Assembly (NCBI RefSeq): GCF_003319105.1
Contig: NZ_QOHH01000005.1
Coordinates: 62,001-126,000, forward strand
Length of the DNA: 64,000 nucleotides
Reading direction: 5' to 3'
Source: Blastococcus sp. TF02-09
Lineage (GTDB): Bacteria > Actinomycetota > Actinomycetes > Mycobacteriales > Geodermatophilaceae
Shown: in pieces, positions 1 to 9,715 of the stretch
How the letters are laid out: each line of letters opens with the position of its first letter
Position numbering within the stretch: the stretch's first letter is position 1
Translations under genes and position numbers: made by a program
Notes under the pieces: model-generated
Database searches by the model: none
Told to the model about the DNA's origin: nothing
What the model saw: the letters and a program-made list of their open reading frames with translations, nothing else

Positions 1-249
1 CAGGAGCTGATCATGCTCGACGGCGACGGAGCCCGGGTGTGGGGCAGCAACGACTGCTTCCCGGAGTCCGGCGCCGACGTGCGCACCCTCGCCGCCGGTG
101 AGGTGGTCGTCTTCCCCGTGCTGTGGGGCGGGCTGGCCAGCACGCCCGGCTGCGCCGCCGAGCGCACCCCGCCGCCCCCCGGGGCCTACGCCGTCCGGGG
201 ACGGCTGGACACCAAGAGCTCCCCGGACGCGCCGTTCACCCTCACATGA
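1..249 (+). CDS. C-terminal fragment of a secreted or lipoprotein-like protein (5' truncated)
   Basis: The reading frame is open from the first base of the window, so the gene begins upstream; the ATG at 13 is probably internal. About 82 residues are visible and look like the C-terminal part of an extracytoplasmic beta-sandwich domain, ending in a strand pattern (YAVRGRL...APFTLT) reminiscent of BsuPI-type or DUF4232-like actinobacterial secreted proteins. No catalytic motif is visible. Its stop overlaps the start of the next gene as ATGA, so the two are probably cotranscribed. The family assignment is a guess from a short fragment. Confidence 0.55.
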   Translation, partial: QELIMLDGDGARVWGSNDCFPESGADVRTLAAGEVVVFPVLWGGLASTPGCAAERTPPPPGAYAVRGRLDTKSSPDAPFTLT

Positions 250-695
250 CCGACGAGGACGCCGCGAGCGCGCGCAGCGTCGTGGCATGGCGGCGCACCG
301 GCCTGGTGCTGGGCTGGGGCGCCGTCGCGGCGGCCGGTGCAGGGGTGCTCAGCCGGCTCCCGCCGCGGGAGGACCCGTGGCCGGCCGCGACGATCCTGCT
401 GCTCGCTGCGGTCGTCGCCGGCCTGCTGGCACCGGTGTTCCTGCGCCGCGCCTGGTCGGTACCGGGCGTGTCCGACGACCCGGCAGTGGTCCGGGCGCGC
501 GCTTGGTCCGAGACGGCGATCGCGGTCTACTGCGTGGGGGTCGTGTTCCGCTTCATCGGCCAGGAACTGCTGGGCGCCGACGGAGCGTGGGTGGACGTCG
601 TCCGCGCCCTGCTGGGGACGGCGCTGGCCGTGTCGTACGTCGGGATGCTGGTGCTCGCGACGCCGTGGCGGCCCGCGCCGGCGGCTCAGCTGTAG
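246..695 (+). CDS. Small integral membrane protein, unknown function
   Basis: A 149-residue protein starting at an ATG that overlaps the upstream stop by 4 bp, which decides the start. Four hydrophobic stretches are visible: about residues 14-32, 46-63, 88-106 and 117-137. This suggests a four-helix membrane protein. The loops are rich in Arg and Trp and there is no recognisable catalytic or transport motif. Its 3' end overlaps the convergent disA gene by 10 bp. I do not recognise the family; the close link to the preceding extracytoplasmic protein suggests that the two act together. Confidence 0.6.
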   Translation: MTDEDAASARSVVAWRRTGLVLGWGAVAAAGAGVLSRLPPREDPWPAATILLLAAVVAGLLAPVFLRRAWSVPGVSDDPAVVRARAWSETAIAVYCVGVVFRFIGQELLGADGAWVDVVRALLGTALAVSYVGMLVLATPWRPAPAAQL

Positions 696-1771
696 CGGTC
701 CAGGATCGAGGTCTCGGCGAGGCGGGACAGCCCCTCGCGGATGCCGCGGGCCCGGGCCTCGCCCACGCCCTCGACGGCCAGCAGGTCCTCGATGGTGGCC
801 GCCAGCAGCTTCTGCAGCCCGCCGAAGTGGTCGACCAGCCGGTCGATGATCCCCGATGGCAGCCGCGGCACCCGGTTGAGCAACCGGTACCCGCGTGGGC
901 TCACGGGCGAGTCGAGCGCATCGGGCGAGGTGGGCAGGCCGTAGCAGCGGGCCACGGCCGACAGGTCGAGCAGCTCGGTCGCGGTCAGCGCGCGCAGGTC
1001 GGTGAGGACCTGGTCGATCGTGCGCACCCGCCGGCCGCCGTCAGGCAGGTAGTCGCGGACGAGCAGGCCGCGGTCCTCCTCGACGCCGGCGAGCATCTCG
1101 TCCAGCTGGAGGGCGAGCAGCCGGCCGTCGGTGCCGAGCTCGACGACGAACCCCTCGATCTCGTCGGCGATCCGGCGGACCATCTCCAGGCGCTGGCTGA
1201 CGCTCATCGCGTCGCGGACCGTGACCAGGTCCTCGATCTCCAGTGCCGAGAGGGTGCTGGCCACCTCGTCGAGCCGCAGCTTGTACCGCTCCAGGGCCGC
1301 GAGGGCCTGGTTGGCGCGGGCCAGGATCGTGGTCGGGTGCTCCAGGGTGTAGCGGCGCCCGGCCACGTAGACGCTGATGATGTGCATCGACTGGCTGACC
1401 GAGATCACCGGGAAGCCGGTCTGGATGGCGACCCGCTCGGCGGTGCGGTGCCGCGTGCCCGACTCCTCGGTGGGGACCGTCGGGTCGGGCATCAGGTGCA
1501 CGCCGGCGCGCACGATGCGGGTGCCGTCGTAGGAGACGATGACCGCGCCGTCCATCTTGGCCAGCTCGCGCAGCCGGGTGGCCGACAGGGCGACGTCGAG
1601 GGCGAACCCGCCGGTGCACAGCCCCTCGACGGTGCGGTCGTAGCCGAGGACGATCAGCGCCCCGGTCCGCCCGGCGAGGATGCGCTCCAGACCGTCACGC
1701 AGCGCGGTACCCGGAGCGATCCGGCCGAGGAGTTCGCGCAGGGCGACCTCGGGGTCCTCAACGGCGGGCAC
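686..1771 (-). CDS. disA: DNA integrity scanning diadenylate cyclase DisA
   Basis: The 361-residue protein has the full DisA layout: an N-terminal DAC domain, a helical linker and a C-terminal helix-hairpin-helix region that senses branched DNA. The catalytic DGA motif is at residues 74-76 and the ATP-binding GTRHR motif at 105-109, at the spacing expected for the family. It condenses two ATP into c-di-AMP. It lies downstream of radA with a 106-bp gap, a pairing widespread in bacteria; RadA is known to interact with DisA in other species. The GTG start has an AGGAG Shine-Dalgarno six bases upstream. A TAGACT -10 hexamer on the minus strand (1806-1811) gives disA its own promoter. Confidence 0.95.
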   Translation of the reverse strand: MPAVEDPEVALRELLGRIAPGTALRDGLERILAGRTGALIVLGYDRTVEGLCTGGFALDVALSATRLRELAKMDGAVIVSYDGTRIVRAGVHLMPDPTVPTEESGTRHRTAERVAIQTGFPVISVSQSMHIISVYVAGRRYTLEHPTTILARANQALAALERYKLRLDEVASTLSALEIEDLVTVRDAMSVSQRLEMVRRIADEIEGFVVELGTDGRLLALQLDEMLAGVEEDRGLLVRDYLPDGGRRVRTIDQVLTDLRALTATELLDLSAVARCYGLPTSPDALDSPVSPRGYRLLNRVPRLPSGIIDRLVDHFGGLQKLLAATIEDLLAVEGVGEARARGIREGLSRLAETSILDRYS

Positions 1772-1805
1772 GAGCGCTCCTGACGGTCGAGTGGTACGGG
1801 TTTCG

Positions 1806-1811
1806 AGTCTA
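1806..1811 (-). promoter_or_regulatory. Putative -10 element of disA
   Basis: TAGACT on the minus strand, 35 bp upstream of the disA GTG, within the radA-disA gap. It matches the actinobacterial TANNNT consensus seen repeatedly in this window. No clear -35 is visible. Confidence 0.45.
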
Positions 1812-1877
1812 CGTGTCCCGTCCTCCGGGCATCGGGGTCCTGTCCGGCCAGCATCGCAGATGCGGAACGGGGTGGGG

Positions 1878-3227
1878 TCAGAAAAGCCGCTGGAAGGCCG
1901 ACCCGAGGTCGGGGACCTCCACCAGGCGCATGCCCGGTGGCGGCGGCCCGGCGTCCTCGGGCACGAGCGCGACGGTGTAGCCCTGCCGGGCGGCCTCCGC
2001 CAGGCGCCGGCCGGTACCGCCCACCCGGCGGATCTCCCCGGACAGCCCGACCTCGCCCAGGGCGATCATCCCGGCCGGCAGCGCGCGGTCGTGCGCGGCC
2101 GACGCGATGGCGAGCGCCAGCGCGAGGTCGGCAGCGGGCTCGCCGATGCGCACACCGCCGACCGAGGCGGCGAACACGTCGGCGTCGGCGAGCTTGACCC
2201 GGCCGCGCCGCTCGACGACGGCGTTGACCATCGCCACCCGCTGGCCGTCCAGCCCGCTCACGGCCCGCCGCGGGGAGCCGCCCCCCGAGGAGCTGGCGAC
2301 CAGTGCCTGCACCTCGGCCAGCAGCGCCCGGCTGCCCTCCATCGTGACCGTGACACAGCTGCCCGGGACCGGGGCGGCGCGGCGGGACACGAACAGCGCC
2401 GAGGGGTCGGGGACGCCGACGACGCCGCCGTCGCCGATCTCGAAGCAGCCGATCTCGTCGGCCGGCCCGAACCGGTTCTTCGTCGCCCGGACCAGCCGGA
2501 GGGTGGAGTGGCGCTCGCCGTCGAAGGAGACGACCACGTCGACCAGGTGCTCGAGGGTGCGCGGCCCGGCGATGGCGCCGTCCTTGGTGACGTGGCCGAC
2601 CAGGATCGTGGTCATGCCCCGGCTCTTGGCGACGGCGGTCAGCGCGCTGGCCACCGCGCGGACCTGGGTCGCGCCGCCGTCCGTGCCGTCGCCGGGGGAG
2701 CGGACCGTCTGGACGCTGTCGAGGACGAGCAGGGTGGGGTTCACCTGCTCGACGTGGGAGAGGACGGCGGACAGCTCCGTCTCGGCGGCGAGGAACAGCC
2801 GCTCGTGCAGCGCACCGATCCGCTCCGCCCGCAGCCGGACCTGGCCGGCGGACTCCTCGCCCGAGACCACCAGTGCGGGGCCGTTGGTCGCGGCCACCCG
2901 GTGGGCCACCTCGAGGAGCAGGGTGGACTTGCCCACGCCCGGTTCGCCGGCGACCAGCAGCACGGCACCGGGCACCAGGCCCCCGCCGAGCACCCGGTCG
3001 AACTCCCCGATGCCGGTGGGCACGGCGCGGGCACCGGCCAGCTCCACCTCGGCGATCGGCCGGGCGGGTGCGGTGACCGGGCCGGCGGAGACCGCACGCA
3101 GGCCCGGGCCGGTCGTGCCGACCTCGGCGATCGTCCCCCAGGCCTGGCACTCGGGGCAGCGCCCGACCCACTTGGCCGAGGCGTAGCCGCACTCGGTGCA
3201 GCGGTGGGCGGGACGGGCGGACTTCAC
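1878..3227 (-). CDS. radA: DNA repair protein RadA (Sms)
   Basis: RadA is a RecA-like ATPase and helicase that promotes branch migration during recombinational repair. The N-terminal zinc finger (CxxC near residues 10-13 and CPEC about 15 residues later) is followed by a RecA-type core with Walker [10 protein letters not shown] near residue 95, the RadA-specific KNRFG motif in the middle and a Lon-like C-terminal domain. The frame extends to a TTG at 3254. I prefer the GTG at 3227 because the family normally begins 8-10 residues before the zinc finger. It lies between lpqE and disA on the same strand, as in mycobacteria. Confidence 0.93.
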   Translation of the reverse strand: MKSARPAHRCTECGYASAKWVGRCPECQAWGTIAEVGTTGPGLRAVSAGPVTAPARPIAEVELAGARAVPTGIGEFDRVLGGGLVPGAVLLVAGEPGVGKSTLLLEVAHRVAATNGPALVVSGEESAGQVRLRAERIGALHERLFLAAETELSAVLSHVEQVNPTLLVLDSVQTVRSPGDGTDGGATQVRAVASALTAVAKSRGMTTILVGHVTKDGAIAGPRTLEHLVDVVVSFDGERHSTLRLVRATKNRFGPADEIGCFEIGDGGVVGVPDPSALFVSRRAAPVPGSCVTVTMEGSRALLAEVQALVASSSGGGSPRRAVSGLDGQRVAMVNAVVERRGRVKLADADVFAASVGGVRIGEPAADLALALAIASAAHDRALPAGMIALGEVGLSGEIRRVGGTGRRLAEAARQGYTVALVPEDAGPPPPGMRLVEVPDLGSAFQRLF

Positions 3228-3289
3228 TCCAGCGGGCGGCACGCGGCGACGCAAACTGCGGCCACCGACAATCCTCGGGCGGTCCTTCT

Positions 3290-3925
3290 TCAGTCCTCGG
3301 CGGACTCCCGCTCGCGCGCGATGTCCTCGGCCCCCTCGGTGCCCTCGCCTTCCTCCTGGTGGAAGTCGAAGCCCTCCTCGCGCTCCTCCTCGCGGTCCGG
3401 GGTGCTGACGGTGGCCGCGACCTCGACCTCGCCGGCGTTCTCGAAGGTGAGCAGGAGGGTGAGGTGCTGCCCGACCGTGAGTTCCTCGTCCAGGTCGGTC
3501 AGGGTGACCTCGGCGTCCCCGGAGCCGACGAACACGGTGGTGTCCGGGGCGATCTCGATCTCCTCGGCGGTCGCCACCGGGGCTCGCCCGGCCGGGCTGC
3601 CGGCGGTGTTGACGTCGGCGGAGGTGCCGGAGATCTCGGCGGAGGAGAAGCCCTCGCCCTCGACCGAGACGAGGGTGTCGGCCTCCTCACCGGTGTTCAC
3701 GACCGCCATGGTGAGCTCGGCGTCGTCACCGGCGTCGTAGCTGCCCGACCGCGGGTAGGCGAGCTCGACCTGGCGCAGGGTGATGTCGCCCACCTGGGCC
3801 ATGGCCCCGACCTTGTCGCGCTCCTGCGTCCCGGTCTGCGTGACCTGGCCGGCGCTGCACGCGGACAGTGCGACGGGGGAGAACAGAGCAACGCCCACGA
3901 GAGCGGCGCGCAGAGCGCGGGTCAC
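3290..3925 (-). CDS. lpqE: LpqE-like lipoprotein (DUF461/PCuAC-like)
   Basis: A 211-residue lipoprotein. The GTG at 3925 has a GGAGG ribosome site eight bases upstream and opens directly on a type II signal peptide with lipobox L-S-A-C (Cys23), which rules out the longer frame reaching 4066. The mature part is a beta-rich domain like mycobacterial LpqE, a relative of periplasmic PCuAC copper chaperones, but I do not see the full Met/His copper motif. The C-terminal 30 residues are very acidic. The neighbours radA and carD match the mycobacterial location of lpqE. Function is unknown; copper handling is possible. Confidence 0.8.
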   Translation of the reverse strand: MTRALRAALVGVALFSPVALSACSAGQVTQTGTQERDKVGAMAQVGDITLRQVELAYPRSGSYDAGDDAELTMAVVNTGEEADTLVSVEGEGFSSAEISGTSADVNTAGSPAGRAPVATAEEIEIAPDTTVFVGSGDAEVTLTDLDEELTVGQHLTLLLTFENAGEVEVAATVSTPDREEEREEGFDFHQEEGEGTEGAEDIARERESAED

Positions 3926-3989
3926 GGCCGTCGACCTCCACACGGTGTTCGGGGGTAGCGGTTCCCGGGATCGGGACCGAGTCGCGCTC

Positions 3990-3995
3990 AGACTA
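3990..3995 (-). promoter_or_regulatory. Putative -10 element of lpqE
   Basis: TAGTCT on the minus strand, about 65 bp upstream of the lpqE GTG. It matches the local TANNNT consensus and gives a leader that carries the GGAGG ribosome site. Confidence 0.4.
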
Positions 3996-4035
3996 TCGGT
4001 CCCCCCACGATGATCGCCGGGAGGTGAGGCCAGTG

Positions 4036-5598
4036 GTGGCGTCGGGCGCAGCAGGGGGCGGTGCACGACCCGACCCGGCCCTCGCCGACTTCCCGTCCTC
4101 CGCGCCGGCGACCCGGCGGTGGTGCTTCGCCGACCAGCTCGGACCGCACTTCCTGGACCGGCCCGACCAGCCGGTGCTGCTGATCGAGTCGCGAGCCGTC
4201 CTCGCCCGCCGGCGCTTCCACCGCCAGAAGGCGCACCTCGTCCTGTCCGCGCTGCGGCACCGCGCCGCCGAGCTGGGTGACCAGGCCGAGTTCCGCCAGG
4301 TCGGTACCTACGCCGAGGCGCTCGACCGGGTCCGGGAGCCGCTGAGCGTGTGCGCCCCGACGTCCTGGCGCAGCCGCGACTTCGTGCTGCGCCGGCCGGG
4401 CCTGGAGGTGCTGGACGCGCGCGGGTTCGTGACCACCCACGCGGAGTTCGCCGGCTGGGCCGACGGCCGGGGGAGGCGGCGCCTGCTGATGGAGGACTTC
4501 TACCGCGACTCTCGGCGGCGCCACGACGTCCTGATGAACGGCGCCGAGCCGGTGGGCGGCCGGTGGAACCTGGACGAGGAGAACCGCGAGCCCCCGCCGG
4601 CCGACGGCCGGATCGGCGTGCCCGAGCCGTGGTGGCCGGAGGAGGACGACATCGACGCCGAGGTCCGCGACGACCTCGACCGGTGGGAGGCCGAGGGGCT
4701 GGTCTCCTTCGTCGGGGACGATGGACCGCGGCTGTTCCCGGTCACGCGGGCCGAGGCGCTGCGCCGGCTGGAGGACTTCCTCGAGCACCGGCTGGGCGCG
4801 TTCGGCCCGCACGAGGACGCGATGCTGGCCGGCGACCGGTGGCTGGCGCACTCGCTGATCTCCCCGGCGCTCAACCTCGGGCTGCTCGACCCGCTGGAGG
4901 TGGTCGTCGCGGCCGAGCGGAGCGCCCGCGACCGCGCGGCGGCCGGCGAGCTGCTGCCGCTCAACAGCGTCGAGGGCTTCGTCCGGCAGGTGATGGGCTG
5001 GCGGGACTACATCTGGCACATGTACTGGCACCTCGGCCGGGACTTCCGCGCGCGCAACCACCTCGGGGCGCACGCGGAGGTGCCCGCCTGGCTCGCCGAC
5101 CTGGACGACGGCGCCGTCGACGCGGCCTGCCTGTCCGACGTCCTCGGCGACTTGCGCCGGGACGGCTGGGTGCACCACATCCCGCGGCTGATGGTGCTCG
5201 GCAACTACGCGCTGCAGCGCGGGATCGACCCGTCGGCGATGACCGACTGGTTCCACGAGAGCTTCGTCGACGGCTACGAGTGGGTGATGGTCGCCAACGT
5301 CGTCGGCATGAGCCAGCATGCCGACGGCGGGGTGCTGGCCACCAAGCCCTACGCCTCCGGCGGTGCCTACATCGACCGGATGAGCGACTACTGCGGCGGC
5401 TGCCGCTACGACCCCCGGAAACGGCTCGGCGACGACGCCTGCCCGTACACCGCGGGCTACTGGGCCTTCCTCGACCGCACCCGCGAGCGGCTGGCCGGCA
5501 ACCACCGCATGCGCCGCCCGCTGCAGGGGCTCGACCGGCTCGGGGACCTGTCCGCCGTCGTCGAGCAGGAGCAGCAGCGCGGCACCGATCCGCTCTGA
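4036..5598 (+). CDS. FeS-BCP type cryptochrome/photolyase ((6-4) photolyase, PhrB-like)
   Basis: A 520-residue flavoprotein of the iron-sulfur bacterial cryptochrome/photolyase family, which uses FAD, a lumazine antenna and a [4Fe-4S] cluster to repair (6-4) photoproducts. Cysteines at residues 365, 453, 456 and 469 have exactly the spacing (88, 3, 13) of the four cluster ligands of Agrobacterium PhrB. The FAD-binding helical domain with its W-R-D-Y-I-W segment near residue 320 is present. Start choice: GTG at 4033 or 4036, just after a GGGAGGTGAGG ribosome site. It converges with the UbiA gene, one base apart. Whether it repairs DNA or only senses light cannot be told from sequence. Confidence 0.9.
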   Translation: MASGAAGGGARPDPALADFPSSAPATRRWCFADQLGPHFLDRPDQPVLLIESRAVLARRRFHRQKAHLVLSALRHRAAELGDQAEFRQVGTYAEALDRVREPLSVCAPTSWRSRDFVLRRPGLEVLDARGFVTTHAEFAGWADGRGRRRLLMEDFYRDSRRRHDVLMNGAEPVGGRWNLDEENREPPPADGRIGVPEPWWPEEDDIDAEVRDDLDRWEAEGLVSFVGDDGPRLFPVTRAEALRRLEDFLEHRLGAFGPHEDAMLAGDRWLAHSLISPALNLGLLDPLEVVVAAERSARDRAAAGELLPLNSVEGFVRQVMGWRDYIWHMYWHLGRDFRARNHLGAHAEVPAWLADLDDGAVDAACLSDVLGDLRRDGWVHHIPRLMVLGNYALQRGIDPSAMTDWFHESFVDGYEWVMVANVVGMSQHADGGVLATKPYASGGAYIDRMSDYCGGCRYDPRKRLGDDACPYTAGYWAFLDRTRERLAGNHRMRRPLQGLDRLGDLSAVVEQEQQRGTDPL

Positions 5599-5599
5599 G

Positions 5600-6454
5600 C
5601 TATGTCACGCCGGCGCCGCTGGTCAGCAGCAGGACGACGTCCAGCACGGTCAGCAGCATCACCGCAGGGAAGGCCAGCCGCCGGGCCCGGGAGCTGCCGG
5701 CCAGGGCGGCGACGACGGCCGCGGGGGCGGCGACGACCAGGCCGGTCCAGCCTGCTGGGGTGGGCGGCCCGCCGGGGCCCAGGACCAGCACGAGCGAGGC
5801 GCCCAGCAGCAGCACGGCGCAGGTGATCGCCGAGGGGACCGGGCCCAGCCGGTGCGGCAGGCCGCGCACCCCCGTGGCGAGGTCGTCCTCGATGTCGGGA
5901 GCCACGTTGGCCAGGTGCGCGGCGGCACCCAGTGCGCCGCCGGCGGCGACCAGCCACCACGGCGCCGCGGGCGTGCCGGGGGCGGCGGCGACCACACCCG
6001 CGGGCAGCGCCCCGAAGCCGGTCACGTAGGGCACCCCGGAGGCCGCGGTGCGCTTCAGGCCGGCGTTGTAGGCCCATCCGCTGGCCACCAGGACCAGCAG
6101 GAGCAGCCCCGGCACCACTCCGAGCAGGAGGGAGAGGGCGACGGCGGCCGCGAGGCTCCCGAGCGCCGCGGTGCGCAGCAGCCGTGGCTCGACCGCCCCC
6201 TGCACCACGGGCTTGTCCGGGCGCGCGACGGCGCGGTCCCGGTCGGCGTCCAGCCAGTCGTTGCTCCACCCGATGGACAGCTGACCTGCGAGAACGGCCG
6301 CGCAGACCAGCGCGGTGCGCCCGGGGCCGGCGCCGGCCGCGACGGCCAGCAGCGTGCCGACGACGGTCACCGCGATCGCCGGCCCGGGGTGGCTGGCGCG
6401 CACCAGGGCGGGGACGAGACCCGTCCGCGGGCCCGGTGCACGCACATCGGCCAT
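5600..6454 (-). CDS. UbiA family prenyltransferase
   Basis: A 284-residue membrane protein with about eight or nine hydrophobic helices. The two Asp-rich prenyl-diphosphate/Mg2+ sites are clear: NDWLDADRD at residues 65-73 and a second APDIEDD motif near residue 190. UbiA enzymes attach an isoprenoid chain to an aromatic or sugar-phosphate acceptor; the acceptor cannot be read from sequence (MenA, decaprenyl-phosphoribose synthase-like and orphan types are all possible). It stands alone between the photolyase and carD. The ispD and ispF genes of isoprenoid precursor supply lie only 650 bp beyond. Confidence 0.88.
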   Translation of the reverse strand: MADVRAPGPRTGLVPALVRASHPGPAIAVTVVGTLLAVAAGAGPGRTALVCAAVLAGQLSIGWSNDWLDADRDRAVARPDKPVVQGAVEPRLLRTAALGSLAAAVALSLLLGVVPGLLLLVLVASGWAYNAGLKRTAASGVPYVTGFGALPAGVVAAAPGTPAAPWWLVAAGGALGAAAHLANVAPDIEDDLATGVRGLPHRLGPVPSAITCAVLLLGASLVLVLGPGGPPTPAGWTGLVVAAPAAVVAALAGSSRARRLAFPAVMLLTVLDVVLLLTSGAGVT

Positions 6455-6545
6455 GCCTGTGTCAACCCCTCGTCGGAGGACGGACCTGCCTTCTGACCTG
6501 CGCCTTTGCGGCGGCCGTCGGGTCCGGTGGGTCAGTCTGCCGTGG

Positions 6546-6551
6546 TAGTCT
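6546..6551 (+). promoter_or_regulatory. Putative -10 element of carD
   Basis: TAGTCT, 27 bp upstream of the carD ATG, followed by GCGAAAGGGG, which supplies an AAGGGG ribosome site. It matches the TANNNT consensus. Confidence 0.5.
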
Positions 6552-6578
6552 GGGGACAGCGAAAGGGGTCACATTCAC

Positions 6579-7061
6579 ATGGGCTTCACTGTCGGCGAGA
6601 CCGTCGTCTATCCGCATCACGGTGCCGCACTGATCGAGGCGATCGAGCAGCGCACCATCAAGGGCGTCGAGAAGGCATACCTGGTGCTCAAGGTCGCCCA
6701 GGGCGACCTCACCGTCCGCGTCCCCGCGGACAACGCAGAGATCGTCGGTGTTCGCGACGTCGTGGGCCAGGAGGGCCTCAACAAGGTGTTCGAGGTGCTC
6801 CGCGCCCCGCACACCGAGGAGCCGACCAACTGGTCGCGGCGCTACAAGGCCAACCTCGAGAAGCTGGCCTCCGGTGACGTGAACAAGGTCGCCGAGGTCG
6901 TCCGCGACCTCTGGCGTCGGGACAAGGACCGCGGTCTGTCGGCCGGGGAGAAGCGCATGCTCTCCAAGGCCCGGCAGATCCTGGTCAGCGAGCTCGCGCT
7001 CGCCGAGGGCACCAACGAGGACAAGGCCGAGATCCTCCTCGACGAGGTCCTCGCCAGCTGA
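6579..7061 (+). CDS. carD: CarD family RNA polymerase-binding transcription regulator
   Basis: The 160-residue protein matches CarD throughout, including the N-terminal Tudor-like RNA polymerase interaction domain that begins [13 protein letters not shown] and the C-terminal helical DNA-binding domain. CarD binds the RNA polymerase beta subunit and stabilises the open promoter complex, mainly at rRNA and other sigma-A promoters. It heads the conserved order carD-ispD-ispF-cysS-rlmB. The 41-bp gap to ispD suggests partial cotranscription. Confidence 0.97.
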   Translation: MGFTVGETVVYPHHGAALIEAIEQRTIKGVEKAYLVLKVAQGDLTVRVPADNAEIVGVRDVVGQEGLNKVFEVLRAPHTEEPTNWSRRYKANLEKLASGDVNKVAEVVRDLWRRDKDRGLSAGEKRMLSKARQILVSELALAEGTNEDKAEILLDEVLAS

Positions 7062-7102
7062 ACGGCGTCTCCCTGAGCGCTCGAGACATCCGGACCACTC
7101 CC

Positions 7103-7789
7103 GTGCACGCTGCAGCGATCGTCGCAGCGGCCGGGAGTGGTTCGCGTCTGGGGGCCGATCTGCCGAAGGCGCTGGTGCCCCTCGCCGGCCGGCCGCTGGT
7201 GTGCCGGGCGGTCGACGCGCTGCTCGACGGCGGTGTCGCCGAGGTGGTGGTCGTCGTGCCGGCCGCCCAGCGCGCCCAGTTCGAGGCCGCGCTGCCCACC
7301 GGCGTCGTCGTCGTGGACGGCGGCGCCACCCGCACCGCCTCCGTGCGCGCGGGCCTGGCCGCCGTGGACCCCGCGGCGACCGCCGTGCTGGTGCACGACG
7401 CCGCCCGCCCGCTCACCCCGGCCGCCGTCGTCGTCCGCGTGCTCGAGGCGATCGCCGCCGGCGCCCCCGCGGTCGTCCCCGTGCTGCCCGTCGTCGACAC
7501 CACCGTGCTGGTCGACGACGACGGCCTGGTCACCGACGCCGTGCCACGGGCTCCGCTGCGCCGCGTCCAGACCCCGCAGGGCTTCGACCGCACCACGCTC
7601 GAGGCGGCCTACGCCGGGCTCGATGCCGACGCCGACCTGACCGACGACGCCGCGGTCGTGCGCCGGGCCGGCGTGCCCGTGGCCACCGTGGCCGGCGACG
7701 AGCTGTGCGCCAAGGTCACCGTCGCCCACGACCTCGTCCTGGCCGAGCTCGTGCTGCGCTCCGACGACAGCCCGGAGGCCTCGTGGTGA
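7103..7789 (+). CDS. ispD: 2-C-methyl-D-erythritol 4-phosphate cytidylyltransferase IspD
   Basis: The 228-residue enzyme transfers CMP to MEP in the non-mevalonate isoprenoid pathway. The N-terminal nucleotide-binding motif [17 protein letters not shown] is intact, as are the DAARP and RRVQTPQGF motifs around the MEP and CTP pockets. The start is a GTG at 7103. Its stop overlaps the start of ispF by 4 bp (GTGA), so the two consecutive pathway steps are translationally coupled. Confidence 0.96.
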   Translation: MHAAAIVAAAGSGSRLGADLPKALVPLAGRPLVCRAVDALLDGGVAEVVVVVPAAQRAQFEAALPTGVVVVDGGATRTASVRAGLAAVDPAATAVLVHDAARPLTPAAVVVRVLEAIAAGAPAVVPVLPVVDTTVLVDDDGLVTDAVPRAPLRRVQTPQGFDRTTLEAAYAGLDADADLTDDAAVVRRAGVPVATVAGDELCAKVTVAHDLVLAELVLRSDDSPEASW

Positions 7790-8307
7790 CCGCCCTGCCT
7801 CGGGTCGGCACCGGCACCGACGTGCACCCCGTCGAGGCCGGCCGCACGTGCTGGCTGGCCGGCCTGGAGTGGCCGGGGGTCGACGGCTGCGCCGGGCACT
7901 CCGACGGGGACGTCGTCGCGCACGCGCTCACCGACGCGGTGCTGGCCGCGGCCGGGCTGGGTGACATCGGCGGCCTGCTCGGCACGGACGACCCGCGCTG
8001 GGCCGGCGCCCGCGGTGCCGACGTCCTCGCCCACGTGCGGGAGGTGCTCGCCGCGGCGGGCTGGCAGGTGGGCAACGCGTCGGTGCAGCTGATCGGCAAC
8101 AGCCCCAAGGTGGGGCCGCGCCGGACCGAGGCCGAGGCGGTGCTGTCGGCCGCGCTGGGGGCCCCGGTGAGCGTCAGCGCGACGACCACCGACGGCCTGG
8201 GTCTGACCGGCCGCGGTGAGGGCCGCGCCGCCGTCGCCACCGCCCTGGTCGTCCGCACGGGGGAGACCGGCTCTCCGCAGGCCGAGGCCGCTCCCGGCAC
8301 TCCGTAG
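7786..8307 (+). CDS. ispF: 2-C-methyl-D-erythritol 2,4-cyclodiphosphate synthase IspF
   Basis: A 173-residue enzyme converting CDP-ME 2-phosphate to MEcPP. The metal-binding D-V-H near residue 12 and the [15 protein letters not shown] motif are present, as is the C-terminal [17 protein letters not shown] signature. A second GTG at 7783 is an alternative start. It ends with about 15 residues beyond the usual family end. The TAG stop (8305-8307) doubles as the first three bases of the TAGACT promoter hexamer of cysS. Confidence 0.96.
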   Translation: MTALPRVGTGTDVHPVEAGRTCWLAGLEWPGVDGCAGHSDGDVVAHALTDAVLAAAGLGDIGGLLGTDDPRWAGARGADVLAHVREVLAAAGWQVGNASVQLIGNSPKVGPRRTEAEAVLSAALGAPVSVSATTTDGLGLTGRGEGRAAVATALVVRTGETGSPQAEAAPGTP

Positions 8308-8310
8308 ACT
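8305..8310 (+). promoter_or_regulatory. Leaderless -10 element of cysS
   Basis: TAGACT seven bases upstream of the cysS GTG. At this distance transcription would start at or next to the start codon, so cysS would be made from a leaderless mRNA in addition to any readthrough. The hexamer overlaps the ispF stop codon. Confidence 0.55.
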
Positions 8311-8317
8311 CCCAGCA

Positions 8318-9715
8318 GTGAGCCTCCGCCTGTACGACACGGCCGCCCGTGCGGTCCGCGACTTCACGCCCCTGCGTGCCGGTCAGGCATCCGTCTACGT
8401 CTGCGGGCTCACCGTGCAGGGTCCGCCGCACGTCGGCCACATCCGGGCCGCGGTCTCCTTCGACGTGCTGCGGCGCTGGCTGGAGGCCGGTGGCCTCGAG
8501 GTCACCTACGTCCGGAACGTCACCGACATCGACGACAAGATCCTGGCGAAGGCCGCCGAGCGCGACGTCCCGTGGTGGGCCTGGGCGTACCTCAACGAGC
8601 GCGCCTGCACCCGGGCCTACGACGTCCTCGGCATCCTGCCCCCCACCTACGAACCGCGGGCGACCGGGCACATCCCCGAGATGGTCGAACTCGTCCAGCG
8701 GCTCATCGACCGCGGGCACGCCTACGCCGTCGACGGCGACGTGTACTTCGACGTGCGGTCGTTCCCCTCGTACGGGGAGCTGACCGGGCAGAAGCTGGAC
8801 GACCTGGAGCCCGCGGCGGACACCGACACCGACGAGCGCAAGCGCGACCCTCGCGACTTCGCGCTGTGGAAGGCGACCAAGCCCGGCGAGCCGGAGACCG
8901 CGTCGTGGGCGACGCCGTGGGGCGCCGGGCGGCCGGGCTGGCACCTGGAGTGCTCGGCGATGGCCGGCAAGTACCTGGGCGACGCCTTCGACATCCACGG
9001 CGGCGGCCTGGACCTGCGCTTCCCGCACCACGAGAACGAGCGGGCGCAGTCCTGCGCGGCCGGTGAGCGGTTCGCGCAGTACTGGATGCACAACGGCTGG
9101 GTCACCCTCGGCGGCGAGAAGATGAGCAAGTCGCTGAGCAACACCGCACTGGTCGACGAGGTCGTGCGGCGGGTCCGGCCGGTCGAGCTGCGCTACTACC
9201 TCGTCGCGCCGCACTACCGGTCGATGATCGAGTTCACCGACGCCGCGCTGGACGAGGCGGCCGCCGGCTACCGGCGGATCGAGTCGTTCGTGAAGCGTGC
9301 GGCGGAGCGGGTGGGCAGCGACGTCGACACCAGCCTCCCCGACGCGTTCCGTGCCGCGATGGACGACGACCTGGGCACCCCCGCCGCCATCGCCGCCGTC
9401 CACGAGGCGGTCCGGGACGGCAACACCGCGCTGGCCGCGGACGACGACGCGGCCACGGCCGCCGCGCTCGGCGCGGTGCGCGCGATGCTCGGCGTCCTCG
9501 GGCTGGACCCGCTCGACCCGCAGTGGGCCACCGGTGCCGACTCCGGCCTCGCCGCGGCGACCGACGGGCTCGTCGCGCTGGCGCTGGAGCAGCGCCAGGC
9601 CGCCCGCGCCCGCAAGGACTTCGCCGCCGCCGACGCGATCCGCGACCAGCTCACCACCCTCGGCGTCACCGTCGAGGACACCCCGCACGGACCCCGATGG
9701 GAGCTGACCCGCTGA
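8318..9715 (+). CDS. cysS: Cysteine--tRNA ligase
   Basis: A 465-residue class I aminoacyl-tRNA synthetase. The first zinc ligand Cys29 sits in the YVCGLTVQ segment, the HIGH-type HVGH motif is at residues 38-41, further zinc ligands lie in HLECSAM and [10 protein letters not shown], and KMSKS is at 268-272. The C-terminal DALR-like and anticodon domains are complete. The related mycothiol ligase MshC is a possible confusion, but length, C-terminal region and position between ispF and rlmB indicate CysS. The stop overlaps the rlmB ATG by one base. Confidence 0.95.
   Translation: MSLRLYDTAARAVRDFTPLRAGQASVYVCGLTVQGPPHVGHIRAAVSFDVLRRWLEAGGLEVTYVRNVTDIDDKILAKAAERDVPWWAWAYLNERACTRAYDVLGILPPTYEPRATGHIPEMVELVQRLIDRGHAYAVDGDVYFDVRSFPSYGELTGQKLDDLEPAADTDTDERKRDPRDFALWKATKPGEPETASWATPWGAGRPGWHLECSAMAGKYLGDAFDIHGGGLDLRFPHHENERAQSCAAGERFAQYWMHNGWVTLGGEKMSKSLSNTALVDEVVRRVRPVELRYYLVAPHYRSMIEFTDAALDEAAAGYRRIESFVKRAAERVGSDVDTSLPDAFRAAMDDDLGTPAAIAAVHEAVRDGNTALAADDDAATAAALGAVRAMLGVLGLDPLDPQWATGADSGLAAATDGLVALALEQRQAARARKDFAAADAIRDQLTTLGVTVEDTPHGPRWELTR

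Noticed and set aside
3268..3292. A possible fourth copy of the dispersed repeat (GGTCCTTCTTCAG near the lpqE stop)
   Set aside because: Only the last 12 bases resemble it; the GGCCCCCTGCAGGG arm and the inner arm are missing.
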